From Deltaproteobacteria bacterium (GTDB lineage Bacteria; Desulfobacterota; Desulfomonilia; UBA1062): DNA of 36,239 bases. The notes beneath the pieces are model-generated. The model was not told the DNA's origin. It searched no databases and saw only the letters and a program-made list of their open reading frames with translations. The position numbers were made by a program, and so were the translations under genes. Below, in pieces: positions 26,782-34,673 of this stretch. Each line of letters opens with the position of its first letter. Within the stretch, counting starts at the first letter, position 1. The stretch spans positions 1-36,239 of the forward strand of contig JAKPPU010000130.1 in NCBI GenBank assembly GCA_029547185.1, in the 5' to 3' direction.

Positions 26782-27920
26782 AAGACATCCCGCAAAACGT
26801 CTGGTCCCTGGGCCTCGAGCGGGTGCGGCTCGCCCTCGACCGGCTGGGCCACCCGGAAGGATCGTACCGCCATGTCCTCGTCGCCGGCACGAACGGCAAG
26901 GGCTCGACCTGCGTCTACCTCGAGCGCATCCTCGAGGTCTCCGGATTCAAGGTGGGCGTTACCATCTCGCCCCACGTCACCCGATTCACCGAGCGCTTCA
27001 GGATCGACGGCCAAAATGCCTCTGAAGAGGAGCTCGCGGGGATACGGGACGATGTCAGGCCGCTCCTCGACGATATCGGGCTGACGTATTTCGAGTGGTG
27101 CGTCGTCCTCGCAGCCGTGATCTTCAAGCGGCACCGCGTCGATTTCGGCATCTTCGAGATCGGGCTGGGGGGGAGATACGATGCGGCCAATGCGCTCGAC
27201 CCCGATGTGTGCCTGATCACCGAGATCGGCCTCGACCACACGGACCTCCTCGGATCCACGATCGAAGAGATCGCACGGGAAAAGGCCTGCATAGCGCGGC
27301 CGGGCAGGCCGCTCCTCACCACGGCCACAGAGCCGGGCTTAAGCGTCATCCGGAGATATGCGGAGGAGATCGGGGCCGTGTTCCAGGCGGTCGATGCTCC
27401 GTCCCCCTACAGGACATCCCTTAACGGTACGAGGCAGCCGATGAATGCCGCGCTGGCGATAGAGGCCGCCCGCGCCCTCGGGCTCGATCCGGGTGAGGAG
27501 GTTCTCTCCTCTGCCCTCGCTACGGCCTTCCTGCCGGGGCGCATCGAGGCCATCGGGGACAGGATCGTCCTCGATGTGGCGCATAATCCTTCTTCTCTCG
27601 CAGAGCTGATAAAATATCTTGATCACAGGGGCTTTCGTGGGGTAGGTGTGTTCGGTGTACTTGCAGACAAGGACTACCGTTCCATGGTCGCGATGCTCAA
27701 GCGAGTCTGCGCCCGCCTTTATATTGCACCGGTCCGGTCCGAGAGATCGTGGGGACTCGCCGAGATGGAGGAGTTCGTCGAAGCCGGCAGGGTTATCCGG
27801 TGCGGCAGCATCACGGAGGCACTGCAGAAGGCCTTGTCTTCAGGGGAGAACGTGGTCGTAACCGGTTCGTTCTACACTGTCGGAGAGGTGAGAGAGACGC
27901 TCGTATGCCAAGGTTTGTAG
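26772..27920 (+). CDS. folC: Bifunctional dihydrofolate synthase/folylpolyglutamate synthase
   Basis: This Mur-ligase-type enzyme adds glutamate to dihydropteroate and to folates. The 382-residue protein has the ATP loop GTNGKGST (residues 39-46), then ISPHVTRFTERFRIDG, the family's Omega-loop region, EIGLGGRYDAANALDP, and in the C-terminal domain VLDVAHNPSS and GVFGVLADKDY. It starts inside the end of accD (10-bp overlap) and its end overlaps the lptD start by 16 bp. The order accD-folC is widely conserved, and here lptD has been added behind it. Confidence 0.94.
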   Translation: MVLKDIPQNVWSLGLERVRLALDRLGHPEGSYRHVLVAGTNGKGSTCVYLERILEVSGFKVGVTISPHVTRFTERFRIDGQNASEEELAGIRDDVRPLLDDIGLTYFEWCVVLAAVIFKRHRVDFGIFEIGLGGRYDAANALDPDVCLITEIGLDHTDLLGSTIEEIAREKACIARPGRPLLTTATEPGLSVIRRYAEEIGAVFQAVDAPSPYRTSLNGTRQPMNAALAIEAARALGLDPGEEVLSSALATAFLPGRIEAIGDRIVLDVAHNPSSLAELIKYLDHRGFRGVGVFGVLADKDYRSMVAMLKRVCARLYIAPVRSERSWGLAEMEEFVEAGRVIRCGSITEALQKALSSGENVVVTGSFYTVGEVRETLVCQGL

Positions 27921-30088
27921 TGTTCCTTCTTGCTGCCCTTCTCATTGCCGTCCCGGGCTTTGCGGCGGTCCTTGATGTGGAGGCGGATAATGTCCAGAAG
28001 CGGGGGGACCGGGTCGAGGCATTCGGGAACGTCATCATGACGGGGAGCGGCATCAAGCTCACGGCGAACTACGTGGTCTACGACACCGTGACCGACGACA
28101 TCTGGGCGGTAGGCGGCACCCGTCTCCAGGAAAAGAGCGGCGAGGTGAGCGCCGAAACCCTCTATTACAACGTAAGGAGAAAGGATTTCCGGCTCGAGAA
28201 CGGGACCGTCTTCCTCTACAAGCAGCCGGTCATCATGACGGGCGAGTCGATCACCCGGTACGGTGAGGACATGTATGAGGGAAACAATATCCAGTACACC
28301 CCCTGCCTAGGAGAGCCTCCTGCGTGGTCGCTCAAGACGAGCCGCTTCAACGCTCCGGTGGAAAAATACGGCAATGCCTCGGGGGTCAGGTTTCAGGTGC
28401 GGGAGTTTCCCGTAGTCTATGTCCCGTACCTCATTTTCCCGGTCAAGCTCCAGCGGCAGTCGGGGTTCCTCGCCCCTGCGGTCGGGACTTCGTCGGATTA
28501 CGGTACCCGCTTAGGCCTGCCGTACTACCGCGTCCTCGGCAGAAGCGCCGATGCGACCATCACCCCCAATTACCTTTCGGAAAGGGGCCTGCTCATGGCA
28601 GGAGAGTTCCGCTACCGTCTGGATGAAGAGCGGCAGGGCGAGCTCTACGCCGAGAGCCTCATCGATGACAGGAAGGGAGGCGAGGAGCTGACCGGGGGGG
28701 TCCTCGATACGATCCCGGACAGCAGGTGGCTCTTCAGGTCCTCCCAGACCGGCGGGAATCTCACCTGGGACGTCAAGCTCGTCAGCAATCCGGATTACTT
28801 CCGGGACATCGGCTCCGTCTACGGCACCGAGACGCCGTGGAGAGACACCCTGGCCGCCGATCAGGGCAGGAGCATCGAAGAGCTCGTTTCGCGGGGCCAG
28901 TGGAACTCGGCAATGAAGGGATTCACCATGAACGTCTCGGGACTGTGGAAGCAGGACCTGATCGTTCCCAGCAATTCCAAAACCTTCCAGGAGCTTCCGA
29001 GGGTAAGCGTGCGCATGACGCAGAAAAATATCCCCGGTACGCCGGTTTACGTGTCTTCGGAGATCAACTCGGTGAACATCTATTCCATCGACTGGACACG
29101 GGCTATCAAGGATACCGCACAGGTCCAGCTGAGCATGCCGCTGTCCTTTTTCCCGTACTTCACCCTCACGCCTTCCTATACCCAGTTCTATCGGGATGCC
29201 CACATTACGAGCAACCCCGAAGAGTTCCAGAGCGACGAGATCCGGCAGCGCTGGGAGGCAGAGGATGCAACGATCACCTCTCTCTACGATTCGAATTTCT
29301 TCTCCGACAATCCGGGAGTGCTCGACAAGGACAACTATTACGAGCTCTGGGAGAGGAGAGACGTCACCATGAACACCACGCTCTACAGCCGGAGGTTCCT
29401 GGACGGCCTGTACCATCAGATGGTGCCGAGCGTCTCCTGGACATACCTCTCCCGTGTGGGCGGCAATTATGACCCGGGCGATCCGGACGATTTCTTCCCC
29501 GAGTTCCTCCCGGAAGACGAGTGGGCGAAGGAAAATTATATAAAGGTGTCTCTGGAAAACTATATAAGGAACAGGTCGGGGCAGCCTCTCTACGAGGTTT
29601 CCTTGAGCCGCATCTATGATTACCTCTTGCGGGAGTGGGACTATTACGAGGCGAATCTGGTGGCCCAGCCCGTTCCCTGGTTCACCGCACGGCACTTGAA
29701 CAGGTTCAGGAGCGCCGATTATCCCACCGCCACCATTGAGCACTGGACCCATCTCTCCCTCAAGGATTCCCGGGGGGACGAGCTCTACGGGTCGGAGGAG
29801 TATAACAGGCTGGATACCACGACCGCCCGCATAGGCGTCAAAGCCAATCTCGTACGGGGCTTCTCGGCGCGGACCGAATTCAACTACGACTTCCGCCAGG
29901 ACAGGTTCAACGACTTCCTCACGGCCGTGACCTATACATCCCAGTGCTGGAGCCTGACCGTCTACCGGGACGTCGAGCAGTCGGACATCTATGCACCCAG
30001 GGATACGACCGTCGGCGTGACGGTAAACCTCCTGGGGCTGGGCGACGTGGTCAGGACCAGGAGGACCGTCAGTGGAAGCGATACCTGA
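27905..30088 (+). CDS. lptD: LPS-assembly outer-membrane protein LptD
   Basis: LptD with LptE inserts lipopolysaccharide into the outer leaflet. The protein starts with a signal peptide (MPRFVVFLLAALLIAVPGFA), then an OstA/LptA-like beta-jellyroll (about residues 22-125), then the long C-terminal barrel to residue 727. Only two cysteines exist, Cys134 (YTPCLGEPPAW) and Cys681 (TSQCWSLTV). These match the positions of the essential jellyroll-to-barrel disulfide in E. coli (Cys173 with Cys725), so one bridge is likely where E. coli has two. The ATG at 27905 lies inside the end of folC. An lptE-like gene is not seen here. Confidence 0.93.
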   Translation: MPRFVVFLLAALLIAVPGFAAVLDVEADNVQKRGDRVEAFGNVIMTGSGIKLTANYVVYDTVTDDIWAVGGTRLQEKSGEVSAETLYYNVRRKDFRLENGTVFLYKQPVIMTGESITRYGEDMYEGNNIQYTPCLGEPPAWSLKTSRFNAPVEKYGNASGVRFQVREFPVVYVPYLIFPVKLQRQSGFLAPAVGTSSDYGTRLGLPYYRVLGRSADATITPNYLSERGLLMAGEFRYRLDEERQGELYAESLIDDRKGGEELTGGVLDTIPDSRWLFRSSQTGGNLTWDVKLVSNPDYFRDIGSVYGTETPWRDTLAADQGRSIEELVSRGQWNSAMKGFTMNVSGLWKQDLIVPSNSKTFQELPRVSVRMTQKNIPGTPVYVSSEINSVNIYSIDWTRAIKDTAQVQLSMPLSFFPYFTLTPSYTQFYRDAHITSNPEEFQSDEIRQRWEAEDATITSLYDSNFFSDNPGVLDKDNYYELWERRDVTMNTTLYSRRFLDGLYHQMVPSVSWTYLSRVGGNYDPGDPDDFFPEFLPEDEWAKENYIKVSLENYIRNRSGQPLYEVSLSRIYDYLLREWDYYEANLVAQPVPWFTARHLNRFRSADYPTATIEHWTHLSLKDSRGDELYGSEEYNRLDTTTARIGVKANLVRGFSARTEFNYDFRQDRFNDFLTAVTYTSQCWSLTVYRDVEQSDIYAPRDTTVGVTVNLLGLGDVVRTRRTVSGSDT

Positions 30089-30716
30089 CAGGCAGTGGGT
30101 CTCCCGTCTCATGTCGGAAAGGGGGATGCCCGGCCACATCGTCCGCCACTGCCGCGCGGTGCGGATGGTTGCCGTCGCGATTGCATGCGCCCTTCGCGAG
30201 AAAGGATTCGGGATCGACGTGAGGCTCGTGGACCGGGCCTCCCTGCTCCACGATATCTGCAAGGCAGACTGCCTCGGCGGCGGCGACCATGCGCTCATGG
30301 GAAGGCAGCTCCTCGACAGGCTCGGTTTTCCACGCATCGGCGACGTTGTCGGGCAGCACGTCCGGCTCCGTTCGATGGAGGTGTGTGAGGCCATGGTCGT
30401 CAACTATGCCGACAAGAGGGTCATGCACGATCGCGTGGTTTCTCTCGAGAGAAGGTTCGTCGACCTCATGGACAGGTATGGGAGGGACGAGCAGCGGGTG
30501 AGGGGCATCCAGACGCACTATATGCACACCTGCGAGGTGGAGCGCATCCTGGTACGGGCATCGGGGATCGATCCTGAGTGGCTCGAGAGCCTAAATCTGG
30601 TATTGGGAGATCACCCTCTCGATGGTGGACGTGGTCTCTTTCGTCAGAACGGCGCGGTTGAAGAGGATGATCATCACGTAAATCTTGAAGGGGTAGACGA
30701 GAACGATCCGGTTTAG
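30072..30716 (+). CDS. HD-domain phosphohydrolase, 214 aa
   Basis: An HD-superfamily metal site is visible: His26 (GHIVRHCRAV), the doublet His60-Asp61 (SLLHDICKAD), His96 region (VGQHVRL) and Asp114 (NYADKRVMHD). These domains hydrolyse phosphate esters or nucleotides; the substrate is unknown. The start is GTG 30072, inside the end of lptD (17-bp overlap), so it belongs to the same operon. The last 41 residues (Asp/Gly-rich) are encoded antisense to the final codons of the response regulator gene, a 126-bp tail-to-tail overlap. That tail looks non-homologous and may be a read-through extension. Confidence 0.8.
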   Translation: MEAIPDRQWVSRLMSERGMPGHIVRHCRAVRMVAVAIACALREKGFGIDVRLVDRASLLHDICKADCLGGGDHALMGRQLLDRLGFPRIGDVVGQHVRLRSMEVCEAMVVNYADKRVMHDRVVSLERRFVDLMDRYGRDEQRVRGIQTHYMHTCEVERILVRASGIDPEWLESLNLVLGDHPLDGGRGLFRQNGAVEEDDHHVNLEGVDENDPV

Positions 30717-31661
30717 GTCCATGAAGGCGATCTTCCTCGGGGTCGAAGAGACGAGCTCGCCGATGTTCTCCGCAAGGTTGAGGAAGAACTTGGTGATATA
30801 GGAGACATCCATCTCGGATGCGATCCCCCCGCTCTGGTAGAGGATCTCGTTGTCCGATGTGATGACGGCCACTCCTTTGCATTCCTGCAGAGATGTGATG
30901 TTCTTCACCGCGATGCGGGTCTGCTCGTCGATAATCGCGATATCGCCGTCGTCGATCTCGCCCTTTTCAAGGGCGAGGCCCATTTCGTCGGCCTTTCTCA
31001 TGCCCTCGATGAGAAGATACTCCCAGTTCGTATTGATGGTTACCTTCGGGGCCTTCATGCCGCCCACGAACCGGAAGCTGCCGTTCTGCCAGGAGAGAAT
31101 GCTGAAGAGCGCCTCTTCTCCCTCGGTGATCCCGATCTGGGCATGCGTCATCTGCCCGTCTTCGAAGTAGATGCATCCCTCCCGTTCGCCTTTCCTGACA
31201 TACAGCGCCGTGGTCACCTGGCTCAGGCAGTTCATCTGGATGAGGTCGGGAAGCTGCAGTCCGGTGATGCTGCCGTCGAAGCCGCGCGAGCTCCCCTCCT
31301 TGAGGGCCTTGTGAATGAGGTCGCGCAGCTGGTCTATCTCGAAGGGCTTCTCTATGTAGAACAGCGATCCCCGTGCCTTTGCCTTTGCCTTGATCTCGGA
31401 AGATCCGTAGGCGGTCATCATGATGACCTTGATCGCGGGCTTGATCTCCTTGATCTTCATGAGGACGTCGAGCCCGTTCATGCCGGGCAGCCGGATGTCG
31501 AGCACGACCACGTCAAAGGCCTCTTCCCTGATGAGAGACAGGGCATCCTCACCGGTGTTCGCCGTGGCCACTTCATAGGTCTCGCGGTCGACGGACAGGG
31601 ATTTTGCGAGGGACCAGGTGAGGGTTTCTTCGTCATCGACGATGAGCACGCGCTTGGGCAT
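30591..31661 (-). CDS. Response regulator: REC, PATAN (DUF4388) and roadblock/LC7 domains, 356 aa
   Basis: The receiver domain (1-120) is intact: acidic pair Asp9/Asp10, phosphorylation site Asp55 (VLDIRLPGMNG), Thr83 and Lys105. A PATAN/DUF4388-type domain follows at about 128-235 (GSITGLQLPDLIQMNC, REGCIYFEDGQMTHAQ). The C-terminal third (about 245-356) resembles roadblock/LC7, with a GVAVITSDNEILYQSG core. There is no DNA-binding output, so it should signal by protein contacts. Spacing puts it directly downstream of the HAMP sensor (1-bp gap) in a four-gene operon. No histidine kinase lies in the window. The 3' end overlaps the HD gene in antisense. Confidence 0.85.
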   Translation of the reverse strand: MPKRVLIVDDEETLTWSLAKSLSVDRETYEVATANTGEDALSLIREEAFDVVVLDIRLPGMNGLDVLMKIKEIKPAIKVIMMTAYGSSEIKAKAKARGSLFYIEKPFEIDQLRDLIHKALKEGSSRGFDGSITGLQLPDLIQMNCLSQVTTALYVRKGEREGCIYFEDGQMTHAQIGITEGEEALFSILSWQNGSFRFVGGMKAPKVTINTNWEYLLIEGMRKADEMGLALEKGEIDDGDIAIIDEQTRIAVKNITSLQECKGVAVITSDNEILYQSGGIASEMDVSYITKFFLNLAENIGELVSSTPRKIAFMDLNRIVLVYPFKIYVMIILFNRAVLTKETTSTIERVISQYQI

Positions 31662-31662
31662 C

Positions 31663-32412
31663 TTATCTGCTCCCGAGCCTTTCGAGGGCGTATTTCAATG
31701 ATGTTTTGATCCTGAAGAGCGATTCGGAGAGCCCCACCATGATCTTTCCGCCCGACGCGGGAAGCTCTGCTTCGAGATCGCCCAGGCTGAGCTGCTCGAA
31801 TGCCTTTGCCACCTGATGGATCGGCCGGGATACCGTGAAGGTTATCACGAGGGAGATGATGACGGCAAAGACCAGTCCTCCGGCGAGGTAGAGCATCAGG
31901 ATGATCGTAACGCTTTCCGTGCTCCTCTGAATCTGGCCGTTCTGCTCGGAGATGAGCCCCCGCTCCCAGGACCTGGGTTTGAACCCGATGAGAGAGCTGT
32001 TCTGCGCCAGCGGCGAGAGGGCTATCATGTAGTCGCGCGTCCTGATGTTTCCGGGCTCGGCCTTTTTCATGGCCTCGATCACGGGTGCTGCCTGGTCGAG
32101 GAGCTCGGGAACGGCCGGCAGGGCCTTGCCCACGTGCCCGGGATTGGTGGAGGACCTGATGACGAGGTCCGCGTTGTCCACGACCATGATCTCGCCCCAT
32201 GAGGAAGGAAGGGACGACTGGCCGATCCTCTCGGGGCCGATGTTTCTCAGCGCCCAGCTCAGTATTCCGGTATTCTCGGTGTAGAGCTTGTCTTCAAGGA
32301 CCTCGAGCTTGAGGCCCTTGATCGTCTGCATCTGCGAATAGATGAGGAACCCTGAGACAAGCAGGAAGACCATGAAAGAGAGGAGAGAAATGAGGAACAT
32401 TCTGGTTCTCAT
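31663..32412 (-). CDS. HAMP-domain membrane sensor without a kinase domain, 249 aa
   Basis: Two membrane segments (about residues 5-26 and 168-194) bracket a roughly 140-residue extracytoplasmic domain (WGEIMVVDNADLVIRSST marks a PAS/Cache-like part). A HAMP linker follows the second segment (SRPIHQVAKAFEQLSLGDLE), then only about 30 more residues (LFRIKTSLKYALERLG) before the stop. There is no histidine kinase or methyl-accepting domain. It could pass a signal to the neighbouring PATAN or response regulator proteins by direct contact. Gaps of 4 bp to the upstream PATAN gene and 1 bp to the downstream regulator indicate one transcript. Confidence 0.85.
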   Translation of the reverse strand: MRTRMFLISLLSFMVFLLVSGFLIYSQMQTIKGLKLEVLEDKLYTENTGILSWALRNIGPERIGQSSLPSSWGEIMVVDNADLVIRSSTNPGHVGKALPAVPELLDQAAPVIEAMKKAEPGNIRTRDYMIALSPLAQNSSLIGFKPRSWERGLISEQNGQIQRSTESVTIILMLYLAGGLVFAVIISLVITFTVSRPIHQVAKAFEQLSLGDLEAELPASGGKIMVGLSESLFRIKTSLKYALERLGSR

Positions 32413-32416
32413 GGGA

Positions 32417-33226
32417 TCACTCTGCCTCCGCGTTTATCCAGTCCGTCATGGTGTCCAGGAACTGGAGAGACATATTCTCGTCGGGTATCTTGCTTGACAG
32501 GGATTCGATGAGCGCGGCCTTCTGGTTCGAATCGTCCGAGAGGAGATCGAGCCCCATCTCGTCCGCGGTCTCGATGATGACGATGGGGGCGATCGGGCCG
32601 ATCGCCCTGACGAGATCTCCGGTGAGTGCCTTCATGAAAGATGTATCCGGAAGCTTCGCCATCCCCGAGGGAGACTCTGCCTCTATGACGTCGGCCTCCT
32701 TGAGCAGGCCGGTCTTGATGAGCGTATAGAAGACCTTCATGGTATCCGAGACGCCGAGGCCGATCTTCTGGGCGATATCCGAGATGGACCTCTTCCCGTT
32801 GATATATGCCAGCACCTTCCACTGGATCGATTTGAGAGAGATCTCCTTTTCCCTGATCTCCGGGTCGAGCTCGTATACCGCGGAGCTCGAGGGAATCAGG
32901 GACGTGACCCTGTCCATCTGCCTGATGCGCTCAGCAGCTTCGTTCAGGATTTCATCCACGGTCCGGTCCACGGTGACGACGTCCGGGAAGTCGTCTACGT
33001 CGAAACGGTACTCGCCCGACGTCCAGACGGCCATCTCGTGTATAGCCTTCATCCCCTGCAGCGGGCCGCACTGGGCGTGAATGACTTCGCCCTCCCGGAA
33101 AAAGATGTTGCCCGTGTCTGCCCCGTTGTTCAGAAACAGCCTTCCGGAGCGTTTTCCCAGGGAGAGGATCTTGATGATCTCGGGGCACCTGGTTTCATCC
33201 AGGCCTCCTTTGATGTCATCGCTCAT
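32417..33226 (-). CDS. PATAN (DUF4388) domain protein with a winged-helix-like segment, 269 aa
   Basis: The N-terminal half is a PATAN/DUF4388 domain (CPEIIKILSLGKRSGRLFLN, then NIFFREGEVIHAQCGPLQGM and AIHEMAVWTSGEYRF, about residues 14-75). A segment at about 136-178 (INGKRSISDIAQKIGLG, TLIKTGLLKEA) has a winged-helix look. The end (about 190-269) is a helical tail including RAIGPIAPIVIIETADEMG, which I cannot assign. PATAN domains occur in PatA-like response regulators and are thought to mediate protein interactions. It starts at the stop of the roadblock gene (no gap) and is followed by the HAMP sensor, as part of the four-gene cassette. Confidence 0.83.
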   Translation of the reverse strand: MSDDIKGGLDETRCPEIIKILSLGKRSGRLFLNNGADTGNIFFREGEVIHAQCGPLQGMKAIHEMAVWTSGEYRFDVDDFPDVVTVDRTVDEILNEAAERIRQMDRVTSLIPSSSAVYELDPEIREKEISLKSIQWKVLAYINGKRSISDIAQKIGLGVSDTMKVFYTLIKTGLLKEADVIEAESPSGMAKLPDTSFMKALTGDLVRAIGPIAPIVIIETADEMGLDLLSDDSNQKAALIESLSSKIPDENMSLQFLDTMTDWINAEAE

Positions 33227-33553
33227 CTAACGGGTCTCCTTCACGATATTTGCAACGACCAGCTTGCCGGTCATCCTGACCAGTGCCAGGTTGGCGAGGG
33301 CACTCGACAGGACGATCAGCATGGTTGTGCCGCTGATGAAGATCGTCATTACCATGTCATCGAGAAACACCTCGATTGTGTTGCCCGGTCTTCTCCTTGC
33401 CTGCACGAGGTCGTCGTAGAGGCGCTTTATGCGGTCCTTGGCCCCTGCAAGCCGGTGCATGGACGGGAGCTTGATCTGGATATTCTTCTGGTTCGCTATA
33501 ATATATCCCTGCACTCCCGAAACCTTGAGGAGATCCTTGATCGTACCCTTCAT
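33227..33553 (-). CDS. Roadblock/LC7-like small protein, 108 aa
   Basis: By its predicted fold (helix, then strands, then helix) and motif flow, GVQGYIIANQKNIQIKL, RIKRLYDDLVQARR, TIEVFLDDMVMTIFISG and TTMLIVLSSALANLALVR, it resembles MglB/roadblock proteins. In MglB, such dimers act as activators and scaffolds for small Ras-like GTPases; no MglA-like GTPase is in this window. It is the first gene of the cassette and directly abuts the PATAN gene. There is no obvious Shine-Dalgarno before the ATG. A divergent small gene begins 139 bp away. Confidence 0.75.
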   Translation of the reverse strand: MKGTIKDLLKVSGVQGYIIANQKNIQIKLPSMHRLAGAKDRIKRLYDDLVQARRRPGNTIEVFLDDMVMTIFISGTTMLIVLSSALANLALVRMTGKLVVANIVKETR

Positions 33554-33691
33554 TGTTATTGATCTATCGGATAAAAAAGATTGTTTCTTTACCTCCGGAC
33601 AGCATGGTGTTGACTTTCACAATTTGTATGCTATTGCCGATAGAATACGGAGACAGATTTCAGGCAAGGATGCTGAAGATAAGGAGCAGGG

Positions 33692-33961
33692 ATGCGTTTT
33701 ATCAGATACCTTCTCGATAAGCTGATTTATCTCTTCATAGGAAGATACGTCATTCCGGAAAGAAGGAAGATGGATATCGACCTCTCCGACCTTTTAAACG
33801 AATCCACCGACCCCGCCGGTGACGACACGCTCCTGACGGATAAATTCAAGAGCTTTTCATCCACGGCCGACTACAACAGGGAATTCCTGAACGTCTTCCA
33901 TCTTCACAGGAAGGATATCATCCTGGACCTCAATCACAAGGACGGCCATTTCCGGGTATAG
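33692..33961 (+). CDS. Small hypothetical protein, 89 aa
   Basis: GGAGCAGGG precedes the ATG, so translation is likely. The N-terminus (MRFIRYLLDKLIYLFIGRYV) is a short amphipathic or membrane-touching helix, followed by basic and acidic sequence (ERRKMDIDLSDLLNEST) and ending HRKDIILDLNHKDGHFRV. No domain is recognised. It is divergent from the roadblock/PATAN cassette and precedes gmhA by about 100 bp. It may work with the cassette, but that is only positional. Confidence 0.6.
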   Translation: MRFIRYLLDKLIYLFIGRYVIPERRKMDIDLSDLLNESTDPAGDDTLLTDKFKSFSSTADYNREFLNVFHLHRKDIILDLNHKDGHFRV

Positions 33962-33999
33962 CCTTGTCTTCCAGTCTTTGGGGCACCGCATATTGCCGC

Positions 34000-34028
34000 T
34001 TGTAATGCGGTGGGATATCACCTATATA
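34000..34028 (+). promoter_or_regulatory. Possible promoter of gmhA, with an overlapping hairpin
   Basis: TTGTAA (34000-34005), 17 nt, TATATA (34023-34028). The start would be near 34035, about 30 nt before gmhA. The -35 region lies in an 8-bp hairpin, CACCGCAT (33984-33991) with ATGCGGTG (34005-34012), which has no T-run and so is not a good terminator. Confidence 0.4.
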
Positions 34029-34066
34029 TCCGGTAAGATCGAAAACATGCCCGGAGAATGAGAGTG

Positions 34067-34636
34067 ATGGAGAAGCGCATTCAGGCGATCATCGAGGAGA
34101 GCGCCTACGTACACGGAAGGCTCTCCGAAATAGTGCCTGCAATCGAAAAGGCTGCCCGGATGATCACGGACGCCCTCGGCAAGGGGAACAAGGTCATGTT
34201 CGCCGGCAACGGGGGGTCTGCAGCGGATGCCCAGCACCTGGCAGCAGAGCTCGTGAACCGCTTCCGGAAGGAAAGGCAGCCGCTTGCAGGCCTTGCGCTC
34301 ACGACAGACACATCGGTAATCACCTCCATCGGAAACGACTATTCCTTCGACGAGATCTTCTCCAAGCAGGTCAGGGCCGTCGGCAGGGAAGGGGACGTGT
34401 TCGTGGGCATATCCACGAGCGGCGGCTCGCGCAACATCATCCGGGCGATCGAAGAGGCCAGGGAAAAGGGCATCGCCGTCATAACCCTCACCGGGTGCGG
34501 AGGCTCGATGCGGGATCTGGCTGACTGCGCGATCTCGGTCCCCTCGAACAGGACGCCGAGGATTCAGGAGGCCCACATCCTCATCGGCCACATCCTGTGC
34601 GAGCTCGTCGAAGAAGAATCCTTACGGTCGATTTGA
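34067..34636 (+). CDS. gmhA: Phosphoheptose (sedoheptulose 7-phosphate) isomerase
   Basis: It makes glycero-manno-heptose 7-phosphate, the first step of the heptose used in the LPS inner core. This is a SIS-domain protein of 189 residues, with VMFAGNGGSAADAQHLAAEL, the GISTSGGSRNI phosphate loop, ITLTGCGG and IQEAHILIGHILCE, which contains the catalytic Glu and His region. I prefer ATG 34067; the ATG at 34058 sits right on the GGAGA site. It is probably monocistronic before ssrA. With lptD and manC it indicates a typical Gram-negative envelope. Confidence 0.94.
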   Translation: MEKRIQAIIEESAYVHGRLSEIVPAIEKAARMITDALGKGNKVMFAGNGGSAADAQHLAAELVNRFRKERQPLAGLALTTDTSVITSIGNDYSFDEIFSKQVRAVGREGDVFVGISTSGGSRNIIRAIEEAREKGIAVITLTGCGGSMRDLADCAISVPSNRTPRIQEAHILIGHILCELVEEESLRSI

Positions 34637-34661
34637 CATCAATACCAAGAGATACTATTAC
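34633..34661 (+). promoter_or_regulatory. Promoter of tmRNA
   Basis: A perfect TTGACA (34633-34638), 17-nt spacer and TATTAC (34656-34661). Transcription would begin a few bases before 34674, and RNase P would then trim the 5' end, as is usual for tmRNA. The -35 lies at the very end of gmhA. Confidence 0.6.
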
Positions 34662-34673
34662 TATCTATGCAAC

